In this document: positions 33,363 to 42,943 of the stretch, piece after piece
How the letters are laid out: each line of letters begins with the position of its first letter
Position numbering within the stretch: position 1 is the stretch's first letter
Assembly: GCA_050250135.1 (NCBI GenBank)
Contig: JBFWPF010000001.1
Location: 1-64,000, forward strand
Origin: JBFWPF01 sp050250135
Lineage (GTDB): Bacteria > Chlamydiota > Chlamydiia > Chlamydiales > JAFEGQ01
Reading direction: 5' to 3'
Length of the DNA: 64,000 nt
Notes under the pieces: model-generated
Seen by the model: the letters and a program-made list of their open reading frames with translations, nothing else
What the model was told of the DNA's origin: nothing
Databases searched by the model: none
Made by a program: the position numbers and the translations under genes

Positions 33363-36300
33363 TCGACGGGTCCCATCCAGCCGTGTCTTTTCATAAAGCC
33401 CTGGTACGATCGCTCTATCGGATCCTCTAGCGTCGGACTCTGAAGCTCATGATCCGGGAGTCCTCCACCAGGAACCGGGTCAAGCCAGGTAGTTGTCTCC
33501 CTACACATTGCCTTTCCCCTCCTATCAAGATGGGGAACTATATCACGCTTACTCGCATAGTGTACAGCATGGGAATTGAGTTCGCGTCGAATATAGGAAG
33601 AGGGGCTCAAGCAGACCGGATAGATCCGCTCCCGCTCCTCAGTTGTCATCAACATCAGGGCATTCCGCTGGACCGTAGTCCCTGCACTATGGGAAAAGTC
33701 GAGCATCCCGCCTATCTTCTTGCTCTGATTCCAGTCGGCGCGCAGACTGTTTACAGTGACCTCGACTGCTTTAGTTGCCACACCAAAGAACATTTCCACC
33801 ATTACTCTGCGAACATCAGAGACTCCTCCCTGAGTCGGATTGTACTCACAGATCACATTGTGACCGCCGCAGATCTTGGAAAGATAGCGCATATTGTCCA
33901 TAGCTTGGCCCCGAGTTGTGTTGATCCCGTTTTGGTAGTGGATACTGGTCCCGTTAGGGAGCTTGGGCAGCCCGAGGTCCAGGACCGTGGATTCTCCCTG
34001 AAGAACAAAATAGGGAATTACGGCCTTGTCGAAGTTGGCGGCAGTGGCATTGTAGGGGTTTGGCCGATCCCTCCACTTCTGCGCGGTGGCCAATAGAGAT
34101 ACAGCGGCCTGCTTATGATCCTTGTCTTCACTCAGGAGCCCTAAGAGATCGATGAGGGTCAGAGGGCAGTTGTGGCAATAGGCATAGAGGTTAGGGCCAT
34201 CTTCATAACCCCGCGGATCGGGGGTAAGCCATCGGCCAAATCGGGGAAGATAGTAGCGCCGCCCAAAGAAGATGTGGCCCGTTTGGTCGTCAACTCGCTT
34301 TCCGAGAAAACGATAAGGGTTTTGAAAGGCGCTGGGGGCATGGTTTCCAAATGCGTCGTAATGATAGACCTCCCCCACCCCGTCTTGAGAGCGAATGAGG
34401 GCCACAGAGCCCCGAAAATCAGGGGTAGGGAGGAAGGGCTCTCCCCTTAGCTCCAGAAGAGCGATTCCTAAAAGTGAACCCTTTAGGCCAGGGCCAGGAG
34501 CTCGCAAGGCGGACACCTCCCCCTCTTCATTCAGGGCGCCTATCTCCTGCTGGTCTATGTATAGGAAATGGTCGAGGCTTGTGGGCTGCCATCCCCCTGG
34601 ACAGCGAGTATAGCGGGTTTCTGTAAGGCGGCGATGGAAGGGGTCGTAGGCATATTCGACTCGCCAATTCTCCTGCTCGATGGAGGTAAGCCGACCCCGG
34701 CTGTCATAGGTGTGGTACTGGCTGCCTATCTTTGTGGTTAAGCCATCAGGATCGTAGGAAAAAGAGATCTCGCCTGCCTGCGTGAGCTGATTGAAGGGAT
34801 CGTAAAGGTAGGAATTGTCGTCTTTTGTGAGGCGATTATTGAGGGAGTCATAGGTATAGGAGGTTTGCCCTGACTCGTGGGTGAGCTGATAGAGGGGATC
34901 GTAAGCATAGGCCGCAGTGGTGGTGGACAGGGGAGCTTGGGTAGCCACTAGGGTGACGTTTCCGACAGGGTCGTAGGTGATCTGTTGGGCAAATAACTCG
35001 TTTTCTATGGCTGTCACCCGCCCGTTGTGGTCGTAGGTGAGAGAGGTCGATTCGAGGGGCGAGTGGATCCGTGCCAACCTCCCGTCGAGGGAATACTGAT
35101 AGTCGATGGCCACGCCTTGCCGCTCAAAGCGGGTAATATGCGGGCCTTGATAGAGGTAAGAGAGAGTAGAGTCGTCCGGGAGGCTCACCTCGGTTATCTC
35201 TCCTTGTTCGCCATGAGAATAGGAGAGCGTCCAGCCAGTCTCTAGGGTTTCGGAGACAAGGTCACCACGTGTGTTATAGATCCGGGTAGTGACTCCCCTT
35301 TCAGATTCTACAGAAAGGAGGCGGTCGGCAAGGTCATAGCGGAAGGTGTCGGCAAAGTCGGCCCCTGAAAGGGTGGATAGGCGGCTTAAGGCATCGTAGG
35401 TGCGGTTAATGGTGGTTCCGCTAGGCTTGATGGTGCTGGTCAGCCGACCCGCCTCATCGTAGGAATAGCGGGTGGTACGCTGCTGGCCATCCCTACCCTC
35501 TGTTAGCCTCACTGGCCGGCCTCGAGGATCGTAGCCCCACCGAAGACGATAGGGAGATTGCCCGTCCCGAGTGGGGAGATGGACCTCCGCAATCTTACGC
35601 ATGCCGAGATCGTAGTGGTAGTGTGATGATGCGAGGTCCGCCCCTGAGGCTGAGATTTTCTTGATCGAGGTTATGGCTCCTCTGGCGTTGAAAGAGGAGA
35701 GGGTGCAGAGCCCGAGAGGATCAATCCTCCTCTCCTCCCGGGGAAAAAGGCCATAGGAAATCGTCGTCTCATGCCCTTCAGGGTTGACGATGGAGAGAGG
35801 GCCATGGATTCCGAATCGGGTTTGGGTGCTGCCCCTTTCTGTGGCTTCCGATACGACGTGGCCATCAAAGTCGTATTCCCAGCGCTTCCAGGAAAGAAGG
35901 CGGTCAGCGTAGATCTCCTCCCTTACGAGGCGGTCGAGTAGGTCGTAATGGTAGCGAAACGTGGTCCCCGAGGTCTCATCGCATAGCTGCTTCTCAATTG
36001 GCCGCTTAAGAGCATCATAGGTGTAGCGAACCCGCCTTCCCTCGAAATTCTCCTCGACCAGCTGGCCACAGGCATTGTAGGTGTAAGTGGTTACGGTGCC
36101 GTCGGGATGGCACGTTTCGGCCAGACAATCCCCTTCGTAGGCATGAGTTGTCTCCTTGAGGCAGCGCCCCTCGCTGTCCAAGAGTCGGACGATGATGGGA
36201 CGACCTCGATAGTCCCGAATGTAATGGGTGGTTAAGCCTGAAAGATCGGTATGGGACTCCACCTCTCCCTTGAGCGAGTAACGGAAGGTCTCGTGCCCTC

Positions 36301-38554
36301 CATCAGCATACTCAATCCCAATGGGTTGATTACGCCCATTGTACGTAAATCGGGTGACATTTCCATTTTCGTCCTTTGATGATGTGAGGTTGCCCCACGC
36401 GTCATAGGTAGCCTCTCTAGTGGCGTTTTTCCACCTCCCCTCTATCTCAACAGCAGGATAGGTCGTCCTAAGGGGTTTGCCATCGCGATTAACCGAAAAT
36501 CGGGTGACATTTCCGTAAGGATCTGCACTCCCGACCAGATGACCCGCTGGGTCGTAGAAGTTGGTTGTGGTTTGGCAACCGCCGACTGTGTCTGTTATGG
36601 CCGTTTGGGCCGGCCGACCAGCTAGATCGTGGTGGATTCGAGTGTGAGTTGTCGGGGTGATGCGCTCGACCAGATGACCGGCTCCATCGTAAGAAGCTAG
36701 AACGACCTGCCCCTCCGCGTCGGCGCTCTGGATCACTCTGCCCAGAGCATCGTACTCAAAATGGAGGGAATAGCGAAGGAGCGCCTCTCCATCGTAAATG
36801 TCACACCTGATCACCTCATGCCGATCAGAATAGTGGAGGTGTTCCCTCCGTTGGAGAACCTCAGAGGTCCCATCCAAGACGAACTCCTCGATCCATTCGG
36901 GCAGCCCAAATCCCGGCTGCTGATCCCTTGCAGTGATCTTCTTCAAATAGGTGCGATAGCCGTCCCTCCTCGTATAGCGAGCTAGACTGGCGTTTCCATC
37001 ATACTCGTAGTGCTCCTCGAGCCTAAGTTGTTCTCCCTCATAGGTAGACTTTGTTTTGAGGAGGTCGGTCCCTTCCCAGTAGGTACAGATAATGAGCGTT
37101 CGGTCGTAGGCCTCCGTGAGAAGATTGTTAAATCCGTCTGAGGAATAGGTGAAGACCTTGGTGAAGAGCTCAGGCGAAATCGATGTGTGCCCAGTCACCG
37201 CGCCACTTTCAACCTCCTGGATGACATTATGCCTCTCGTCGTAAAGAAAAGCGCTATTTAGCAGCTTTCGTCCCTGACCGTCACAGACGCAACGACCACC
37301 CAGGTTAGCTCCGTTCCATTCGAGCTGCTCGAAGCTACGCCTCTTCACTCCCTGTTCAAATGCTTCGATACGGTGGATTTTCCCCAATTCAGAATAGTGG
37401 AAGCGTGTCCGGTGCCCATTGGCGTCCCAAGCGTCTGTGTAGCTGTCGCCATCATGCTTACCGGCATATTCTAGCCGCGCTACCAGCCGCTCCTCCCCCT
37501 TTTCCCCTACGGGCGCCCACTGCTCGGCAACCTGGTAAGCTGCTGCCCGCCTGTGACGAATGGCGCTCCTGCCATCATGGAAATACTGCGTCCTCAGGTA
37601 GCCACCATCTAACTGCCTATGCTCGATAATCCGGTGCTGGTAGTGCACATACTGCTGGGCCTCGATGCCATTGATCGAAACACCGATCAATATGAGTTGG
37701 CGCCTAGGGCGGGCTGCGACTCCCCGCTGAGTTTCATAGTGGTAATCAACCCTTTGGCGATCGCTTGTCGTGACGGTGCTAACCTCATCCCCCTCTTCCC
37801 TGCAGTATGAAAATTGGGCCCAGCTGAGGCACTGCTCTCGGGAGGCGTTGAAGGTTGCGATCTTGATTAATCGCTTATTGGTGTCATAGGAGTAGACGAT
37901 CCGGTTTCCGTTCGGCTTGATCACTTCCGTAAGGGCAAACTCGAGCTCGTTAGCCCGCCTAGGATGGCGTAGGCGACCCACAAATTTAGGACAGTTCCTA
38001 TCGTGAGGGTAGGTGCCCTGGAAGGAGTAAATCCTCTTCTCACCGCTGCCGGTGGTAAGGGTGAATCGGTAGTCAGAGCGAGTGAAACGTAGCTGATAAT
38101 TGTAGCGGTGGCTCTTCCCTCCCATCGAGCCATTCGAGGTGTTGCAGTAGGACTCATCCTCATAAGGAGAGGCTAACCATTCAGGAGGATCGCCGCTGTG
38201 ATAGCCACAGTCTGTGGTAGGCCTGAAATTGATGACCTCGCCAGAAGCCTCTTTAAGGTAAATCTGATGGACGTTTACCGGGTAGTCACACGCCGCGTAA
38301 ACACAGATCCTCTCATCGTGAAAGCGCCAGTTTCCAGGATGATCTTCGAGGTCACGGGAAATATGGGTTCGGTAGATCGTGAGTGGCTCAGCCCCTTTGA
38401 CAACAAGGTCAGCTTGGCTTTCGTAATAACTTCCCGATGTAACGCTGATGCAGCCATTGAACGAACTCGAAATGCTAACATCAAGGCTGGATGGAATAGG
38501 AGGCGCTGCGGCGAAAAGTAGAATCCCCAGCACACACGATAGGAGGAAACGCAT
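33359..38554 (-). CDS. Rhs/YD-repeat protein with C-terminal hydrolase-like domain
   Basis: 1,731 residues from the ATG at 38554; a TTG at 38566 is an alternative. Signal peptide (FLLSCVLGILLFAAAPP), then an N-terminal DUF6531-like region, more than 20 YD repeats (YDALGR, YDPAGHL and similar) and the Rhs core near residues 1,410-1,470 (GKRVDDQTGHIFFGRRYYL, then LTPDPRGYEDGPNLYAYC). About 260 residues of variable tip follow. The tip holds I-H-Y-Q-N-G-I-N-T-T and a nucleophile-elbow-like D-F-S-H-S-A-G-T-T. It resembles, from memory, the chlamydial DUF687 family, and suggests a serine hydrolase. No PAAR or VgrG gene is near. Export could be Sec plus the neighbouring T2S system. Confidence 0.88.
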   Translation of the reverse strand: MRFLLSCVLGILLFAAAPPIPSSLDVSISSSFNGCISVTSGSYYESQADLVVKGAEPLTIYRTHISRDLEDHPGNWRFHDERICVYAACDYPVNVHQIYLKEASGEVINFRPTTDCGYHSGDPPEWLASPYEDESYCNTSNGSMGGKSHRYNYQLRFTRSDYRFTLTTGSGEKRIYSFQGTYPHDRNCPKFVGRLRHPRRANELEFALTEVIKPNGNRIVYSYDTNKRLIKIATFNASREQCLSWAQFSYCREEGDEVSTVTTSDRQRVDYHYETQRGVAARPRRQLILIGVSINGIEAQQYVHYQHRIIEHRQLDGGYLRTQYFHDGRSAIRHRRAAAYQVAEQWAPVGEKGEERLVARLEYAGKHDGDSYTDAWDANGHRTRFHYSELGKIHRIEAFEQGVKRRSFEQLEWNGANLGGRCVCDGQGRKLLNSAFLYDERHNVIQEVESGAVTGHTSISPELFTKVFTYSSDGFNNLLTEAYDRTLIICTYWEGTDLLKTKSTYEGEQLRLEEHYEYDGNASLARYTRRDGYRTYLKKITARDQQPGFGLPEWIEEFVLDGTSEVLQRREHLHYSDRHEVIRCDIYDGEALLRYSLHFEYDALGRVIQSADAEGQVVLASYDGAGHLVERITPTTHTRIHHDLAGRPAQTAITDTVGGCQTTTNFYDPAGHLVGSADPYGNVTRFSVNRDGKPLRTTYPAVEIEGRWKNATREATYDAWGNLTSSKDENGNVTRFTYNGRNQPIGIEYADGGHETFRYSLKGEVESHTDLSGLTTHYIRDYRGRPIIVRLLDSEGRCLKETTHAYEGDCLAETCHPDGTVTTYTYNACGQLVEENFEGRRVRYTYDALKRPIEKQLCDETSGTTFRYHYDLLDRLVREEIYADRLLSWKRWEYDFDGHVVSEATERGSTQTRFGIHGPLSIVNPEGHETTISYGLFPREERRIDPLGLCTLSSFNARGAITSIKKISASGADLASSHYHYDLGMRKIAEVHLPTRDGQSPYRLRWGYDPRGRPVRLTEGRDGQQRTTRYSYDEAGRLTSTIKPSGTTINRTYDALSRLSTLSGADFADTFRYDLADRLLSVESERGVTTRIYNTRGDLVSETLETGWTLSYSHGEQGEITEVSLPDDSTLSYLYQGPHITRFERQGVAIDYQYSLDGRLARIHSPLESTSLTYDHNGRVTAIENELFAQQITYDPVGNVTLVATQAPLSTTTAAYAYDPLYQLTHESGQTSYTYDSLNNRLTKDDNSYLYDPFNQLTQAGEISFSYDPDGLTTKIGSQYHTYDSRGRLTSIEQENWRVEYAYDPFHRRLTETRYTRCPGGWQPTSLDHFLYIDQQEIGALNEEGEVSALRAPGPGLKGSLLGIALLELRGEPFLPTPDFRGSVALIRSQDGVGEVYHYDAFGNHAPSAFQNPYRFLGKRVDDQTGHIFFGRRYYLPRFGRWLTPDPRGYEDGPNLYAYCHNCPLTLIDLLGLLSEDKDHKQAAVSLLATAQKWRDRPNPYNATAANFDKAVIPYFVLQGESTVLDLGLPKLPNGTSIHYQNGINTTRGQAMDNMRYLSKICGGHNVICEYNPTQGGVSDVRRVMVEMFFGVATKAVEVTVNSLRADWNQSKKIGGMLDFSHSAGTTVQRNALMLMTTEERERIYPVCLSPSSYIRRELNSHAVHYASKRDIVPHLDRRGKAMCRETTTWLDPVPGGGLPDHELQSPTLEDPIERSYQGFMKRHGWMGPVE

Positions 38555-38588
38555 GGAGCGGCCCAATGCCCTTCAGCGAGCACAAGAT

Positions 38589-38618
38589 GTTTTATCAAAA
38601 TTCAATCGTTCTTTGCAA
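38589..38618 (-). promoter_or_regulatory. possible promoter of the Rhs module
   Basis: Minus strand: TTGCAA, 18-bp spacer, TAAAAC, about 35 bp before the start. The region is AT-rich. The -10 is poor. Confidence 0.35.
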
Positions 38619-38625
38619 GAAATTA

Positions 38626-40383
38626 TCAATCTGGGTTCAGAGGGAGAAGGACGGTGAAGGTGGTCCCTTGGCCGAGGGTCGACTCGACGGTGACCCGCCC
38701 CTGGTGCTTTTCGATAATCGTCTGAACGAGGGATAGGCCAAGGCCCGAGCCCCCCATCCGGCGCGAATGGGCCTTATCAACGGTGTAGAACCGGTCAAAG
38801 ATGTGGGGAAGATCCTCAGCAGGGATCCCGATCCCTTGGTCAGCGACAGCTATTTTGGCAAAGGGCTCCTCCCGCCAAAACTCCACCCTTACCTTAGCAG
38901 GCCCTTTGGAATACTTGGCTGCGTTGTCGAGAAGGTTGGTAAAGGCATGTTCCAAAAGGCCAGCATCGGCTAAGACGGTAACGGGGCCGCTCTCCCGATT
39001 CACCAGGGTAATATCGGCGGTCGTGTAGACCGAAAGGGTCATCTGGCGGCACCGTTCGAGTAGGTCATCCAACTTACACTCCTGCAGCTGCCCTCTCGGG
39101 AGGTTCTCCACATCGGCAAGGCGGAGAAGGTTCTTGATCAACGCCTCCATCCGACCACAGCTGTTGATAATCTTCGAGGTCACCTCGAGCTCAACCTCAC
39201 GGGAGACCCCAGGGTTGTCATGGAGGGCCTCAGCAAAGCCCCGGATAATGGTGATCGGTGTCTTCAGCTCATGAGAGGCATTGGCGACAAAGTCCTTCCT
39301 CATCTCCAGCGCCCGGTAGTGGGCCGTCTTGTCCTGGAGCACAAGAACCGAACCCGCCTCCCCCTTCTTGGGAGCGGCGATCACGTCGAGGTAGAGCCGC
39401 TGCCGGTCCCCAAGTTGATAGGTTGCCGTGAGGCTCTGCTGCTGGGCCTGACAAGCCCTGAGGAGATCCTCAAATTCGGGCTGCTCAGTGACCGAAAAGG
39501 GGTGCTCCAAAATCCCCTCAGGCCCCTTACCCAGCATTTGGAGGGCGGCTGAGTTGGCATAAGTGATGATCAATTGGTGGTCCACGGCTATCACCCCTTC
39601 GATCAGCGCCTCTAGGATAGCCTCTTTCTCATTCCGCTCCTCTTCCAGCGTGCCGATGTGCTTCTCGATCCTCTGGTTGAGGGAGTTCAGGGTTCCCGCC
39701 AGCCGGTCAAAGTCATCCATCCGCTTTTTCGGCGGACCCAAATAGATTTCGGGAAGGTGGCTCTCCTTCCCCTCCTGGTAGGGCTTGATGGCTCGGATGA
39801 TCTTGTCGATAGGGCGGGAGATATGCTGGGCCACTGCAATGATCAGAAAGCCAAACAAAAGGAGAACAACAACTCCGAGAGTGAAGAAGCCAAACTCAAA
39901 GCGGTAGGTCAGCTCGTGAACCTGTTTGACCGGGAAGGCGGTCCGCAAGACATAGGTCTTTCCCTGAAAGGTGAACCGCTTGGCGGTGTAGACAAGCTCC
40001 TGCCCAAGGGAGGCGGAGTAGCTCTCATGATACCCCTGCCCCTTTTCAAGCGCCTCTCGGATTTCGGGATGGTGGGCGAGGTACTCGGCTGGATCGAAGG
40101 GTTGAACCGGCTTTTCGGTATGGGAATCGAACAGGATCTGCCCATCGGGCTCAATGAGGGAGATGCGGAAGAAAAAGTAGGGCCCCTCTTGCTCCAGCCG
40201 CTGGATCATCCGGTCCTCATCCTCCGTCCCCTCAATTCTCGCGATCACCTGGGAGGTCCGGTCCGCAAGGGTGCTCCGAACCACCGCCTCAACAGCCCCC
40301 TTAGCAAAGGGAAAGAGGAGGGCGAGGAAGAGGAGAAAGACGAGGAGGTAACCGATGATCAGCTTCTGCCGAAAACTAAACAC
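38626..40383 (-). CDS. sensor histidine kinase, PhoR/WalK type
   Basis: 585 residues: two membrane helices (about 8-30 and 165-185) around a periplasmic sensor domain, HAMP (about 188-245), PAS (about 255-350), HisKA with the phospho-acceptor FVANASHELKTPITIIRGF (about 368) and HATPase with N box LLDNAAKY, G1 VADQGIGIP, F box IFDRFYT and G2 GGSGLGLSLV. No response regulator gene is adjacent, so the partner is elsewhere. It overlaps the adenylate cyclase gene by 8 nt, which makes it part of the pgi-cyclase-kinase operon. A fragment of its 3' end is duplicated beyond the Rhs module. Confidence 0.93.
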   Translation of the reverse strand: MFSFRQKLIIGYLLVFLLFLALLFPFAKGAVEAVVRSTLADRTSQVIARIEGTEDEDRMIQRLEQEGPYFFFRISLIEPDGQILFDSHTEKPVQPFDPAEYLAHHPEIREALEKGQGYHESYSASLGQELVYTAKRFTFQGKTYVLRTAFPVKQVHELTYRFEFGFFTLGVVVLLLFGFLIIAVAQHISRPIDKIIRAIKPYQEGKESHLPEIYLGPPKKRMDDFDRLAGTLNSLNQRIEKHIGTLEEERNEKEAILEALIEGVIAVDHQLIITYANSAALQMLGKGPEGILEHPFSVTEQPEFEDLLRACQAQQQSLTATYQLGDRQRLYLDVIAAPKKGEAGSVLVLQDKTAHYRALEMRKDFVANASHELKTPITIIRGFAEALHDNPGVSREVELEVTSKIINSCGRMEALIKNLLRLADVENLPRGQLQECKLDDLLERCRQMTLSVYTTADITLVNRESGPVTVLADAGLLEHAFTNLLDNAAKYSKGPAKVRVEFWREEPFAKIAVADQGIGIPAEDLPHIFDRFYTVDKAHSRRMGGSGLGLSLVQTIIEKHQGRVTVESTLGQGTTFTVLLPLNPD

Positions 40384-42943
40384 TGGGCTCGGCTCCCCGC
40401 TCGCGAGCCATCTCAGAGAGGCGCCCTAGCAGAAGGTTGGGTTTGATCCCTTCGACCCGATAGACCGTCATGGGCTCTGCAAATCCCTTGAAACGCATAG
40501 ACTCCTTTTCCGATAGGACCATGGTATCTTGAATTTGCTTTTGATGGGCCATCGTTTCGGAGATGAGGATCTCCTTTTCCCGTGCGTCATCGCAAAGGCG
40601 GGAGGCCAGGTTAACGTTGGAGCCTAGGACGGTGTAGTTGAGACGGTCCTCTGCCCCCATATTCCCCGCGACCATCGGCCCATAGTGGATGCCGATCCCG
40701 ACATGGCAGGTGAAGAGCCCTTGCGCCTTCCGCTCCTCGTTCCACTGAGTGAGCTTATCCCGGATGGTGATCGCGGCGAGTACCGCCTGAAGGGGGGCGT
40801 AGGGGTGAGAGACGGGAGCCCCGAAAAGGGCCATCACTTCATCTCCGACATACTTGTCGATCACCCCTTGGTAGATCTCGATAATTTGCGTCATCTCGTT
40901 CATGTAGGCGTTGACAAAGGTGATCACCTCCTCAGGGGGAAGGTTAGCGGTGATCTGAGTAAAGTTGCGGATATCGGCGAAGAGGACGCAAACCTCCCTG
41001 ACCTCACCTCCAAGGGCGACATTCCCATGAAGGATCTCCTCCGCAATCTCCTTTGAAACGACCTTGTCGAGAACGCCTCGAATCTTCTCCCGATCTTGAA
41101 GGCCGTGGATCATTTTGTCGAACGACTCGGTGAGCACCGCGATCTCATTCTTCGATCCCGCCTTAACCTTAGGCAGCTCGATGTGTTCATAGTGCCCGGC
41201 CGCGACATCCTCTGTTGCACGGGCCAGCTTCGTAATGGGCCTCGTAAAGCGGCGGACAATCAGCTCGAGCAGGATAAGGGCAATCAGAAGCACGCCTATC
41301 GCGATGAGGATAAAGTGGAAGGTGAGCCGCCTGACCATCTCCTTGGAGCGGGCTTCGAACTCCTCGATCGGTCTAAGCACCTGCTCAGCGGGCTCGAGGG
41401 TCACAAAATAGAGGTCCCACTCCGGCTTGGGTTGGTAACGGGAGTAGTAGAAGTCCTCTCCACCGAGATTCACAAAACCGGTTGGCTTTTGCAGCTGCCC
41501 CACCTGTTGCTGAATATCCTTTTGGACCTGTTCCGATAGCCCCCCTTCCTTATCGCTAACATGGAGGAGGAGCTCTCCTTCGAAGACCAGAAGGTTGGTG
41601 TCTCCCGTAATTTGGGCAAGAGTGGTGACAAGGGGACGCAGAGAGACTCCGAGGGTGAGGAAGGAGGGGGGATACCCTTGCTCTTTAGCTAGGCCGGGCA
41701 AAAGCTCCATGGTGTTCACCACGGTCAGATCGCCCCGCTCCTTCCCTTTAAGCAACCCGAAATCGGAACCGACAGGAACCCGCCCCGCGATAGGAGGATG
41801 GCTCTTGAGCCAGCCGGCGCCATCCCAGAGAGGCTGGTTAGCAAAGACATCGCTCGCCAAAATCCCGGTCCCAATCGACTGGGCCGGCTCAATCCGCGCT
41901 GAACCGACGGGAGCCACTTCAGCAAATGGGGTTGCCCAGAGAACGTCGATGGAGGCAAGAAAGCCGAGTGCCCCGATCAGCTCAAGGTCATTGGTGCGCC
42001 GCAGCTGCCTCGATAGGGTCCCGGCAAAGCTTGCCTCGCCAACCGCTTGGGTCGACCTCTCGCCTACCCTCCCTGCGTAGGCGCCGATCGCCTGCTGCCC
42101 GACGACCCGCTCAACGGGGGGAGCATCCCCCTCGTCTCCCTTTTCAGCTTTGAGACGGGCAAGGAAGGTCTCCAGCTTCCCCTTATCCCCGCCAAACTCC
42201 TTCTGGAGGTAGGTGTGGGCATCGTCGAGAGAGGTCAGGAGGCGCTTGGTTATCTCTGCCGCATTCTCAACCCCCTCGACCGGCTTCATGGTTTCGTCCT
42301 GCTCCTTGAGCAGAGCGGCATAATTTCCCTTCCCTAACATCAATTTCAAGGGGTCAAACAGCAGGAGGGTGTGGGGCGTTTCGAGCTCAGGCTGAAAGCC
42401 GAGGTTGAGGTGGGCAGTAAACTCCTTCGGGAACCAGATCCCGATGTAAGCCTCACTCCATCCCCTTTGAGCACCCAGCCCCTCATCGAGCACGACCCAG
42501 ACAAACCCATCCTCTTTCTTGGCGAGGCGAGAGCGGTAGAGGCGGGCGTTGGAGAGGGTGATAGCGGCATCCAAATCACCGAGATGGTTAACCTGGACAA
42601 AGTCGAGCTCATCGCTGTAGGCGAGGAGCTGAGTGGCGGGGAGCCACACCCTTCCGGGAGAGGGGTCATCCGTTCCCATAAGGGCCTGAGCAAGGGCTGG
42701 GTGGCCATGGACCAAAAAGAGGTAGGCGTCGATCACCCCTTCGGCCTTTCCGATCTGCCCCGAAAGCCACTCATCGATCCGGTCATGACTTGCCCTCCTC
42801 TCCATCTCGACTTCGGCGAGGTAGCGCTTTCTGTCCTCCTCAACATGGCTCTCAGCCAAGAACTCGGGAACGATGTAGAGGATGATGCAGATCGCCAGGA
42901 TGAGAACGCCGAGGAAGAGGAAGAGGCGGGTTCTTAGGCGCAT
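40376..42943 (-). CDS. transmembrane class III adenylate cyclase
   Basis: 855 residues: N-terminal helix (about 5-27), a large extracytoplasmic domain of about 500 residues, a second helix (about 540-560), HAMP, then the cyclase domain (about 640-840). Metal-binding Asp residues lie in FADIRNFT and YVGDEVMALFG; the adenine-selecting Lys (DKYVGDE) and Thr (NYTVLGSNVNLASRL) are those of adenylyl rather than guanylyl cyclases. Product would be cAMP. No cAMP receptor is visible in the window. The gene starts directly after the pgi stop (TAA-ATG). Confidence 0.92.
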   Translation of the reverse strand: MRLRTRLFLFLGVLILAICIILYIVPEFLAESHVEEDRKRYLAEVEMERRASHDRIDEWLSGQIGKAEGVIDAYLFLVHGHPALAQALMGTDDPSPGRVWLPATQLLAYSDELDFVQVNHLGDLDAAITLSNARLYRSRLAKKEDGFVWVVLDEGLGAQRGWSEAYIGIWFPKEFTAHLNLGFQPELETPHTLLLFDPLKLMLGKGNYAALLKEQDETMKPVEGVENAAEITKRLLTSLDDAHTYLQKEFGGDKGKLETFLARLKAEKGDEGDAPPVERVVGQQAIGAYAGRVGERSTQAVGEASFAGTLSRQLRRTNDLELIGALGFLASIDVLWATPFAEVAPVGSARIEPAQSIGTGILASDVFANQPLWDGAGWLKSHPPIAGRVPVGSDFGLLKGKERGDLTVVNTMELLPGLAKEQGYPPSFLTLGVSLRPLVTTLAQITGDTNLLVFEGELLLHVSDKEGGLSEQVQKDIQQQVGQLQKPTGFVNLGGEDFYYSRYQPKPEWDLYFVTLEPAEQVLRPIEEFEARSKEMVRRLTFHFILIAIGVLLIALILLELIVRRFTRPITKLARATEDVAAGHYEHIELPKVKAGSKNEIAVLTESFDKMIHGLQDREKIRGVLDKVVSKEIAEEILHGNVALGGEVREVCVLFADIRNFTQITANLPPEEVITFVNAYMNEMTQIIEIYQGVIDKYVGDEVMALFGAPVSHPYAPLQAVLAAITIRDKLTQWNEERKAQGLFTCHVGIGIHYGPMVAGNMGAEDRLNYTVLGSNVNLASRLCDDAREKEILISETMAHQKQIQDTMVLSEKESMRFKGFAEPMTVYRVEGIKPNLLLGRLSEMARERGAEPSV

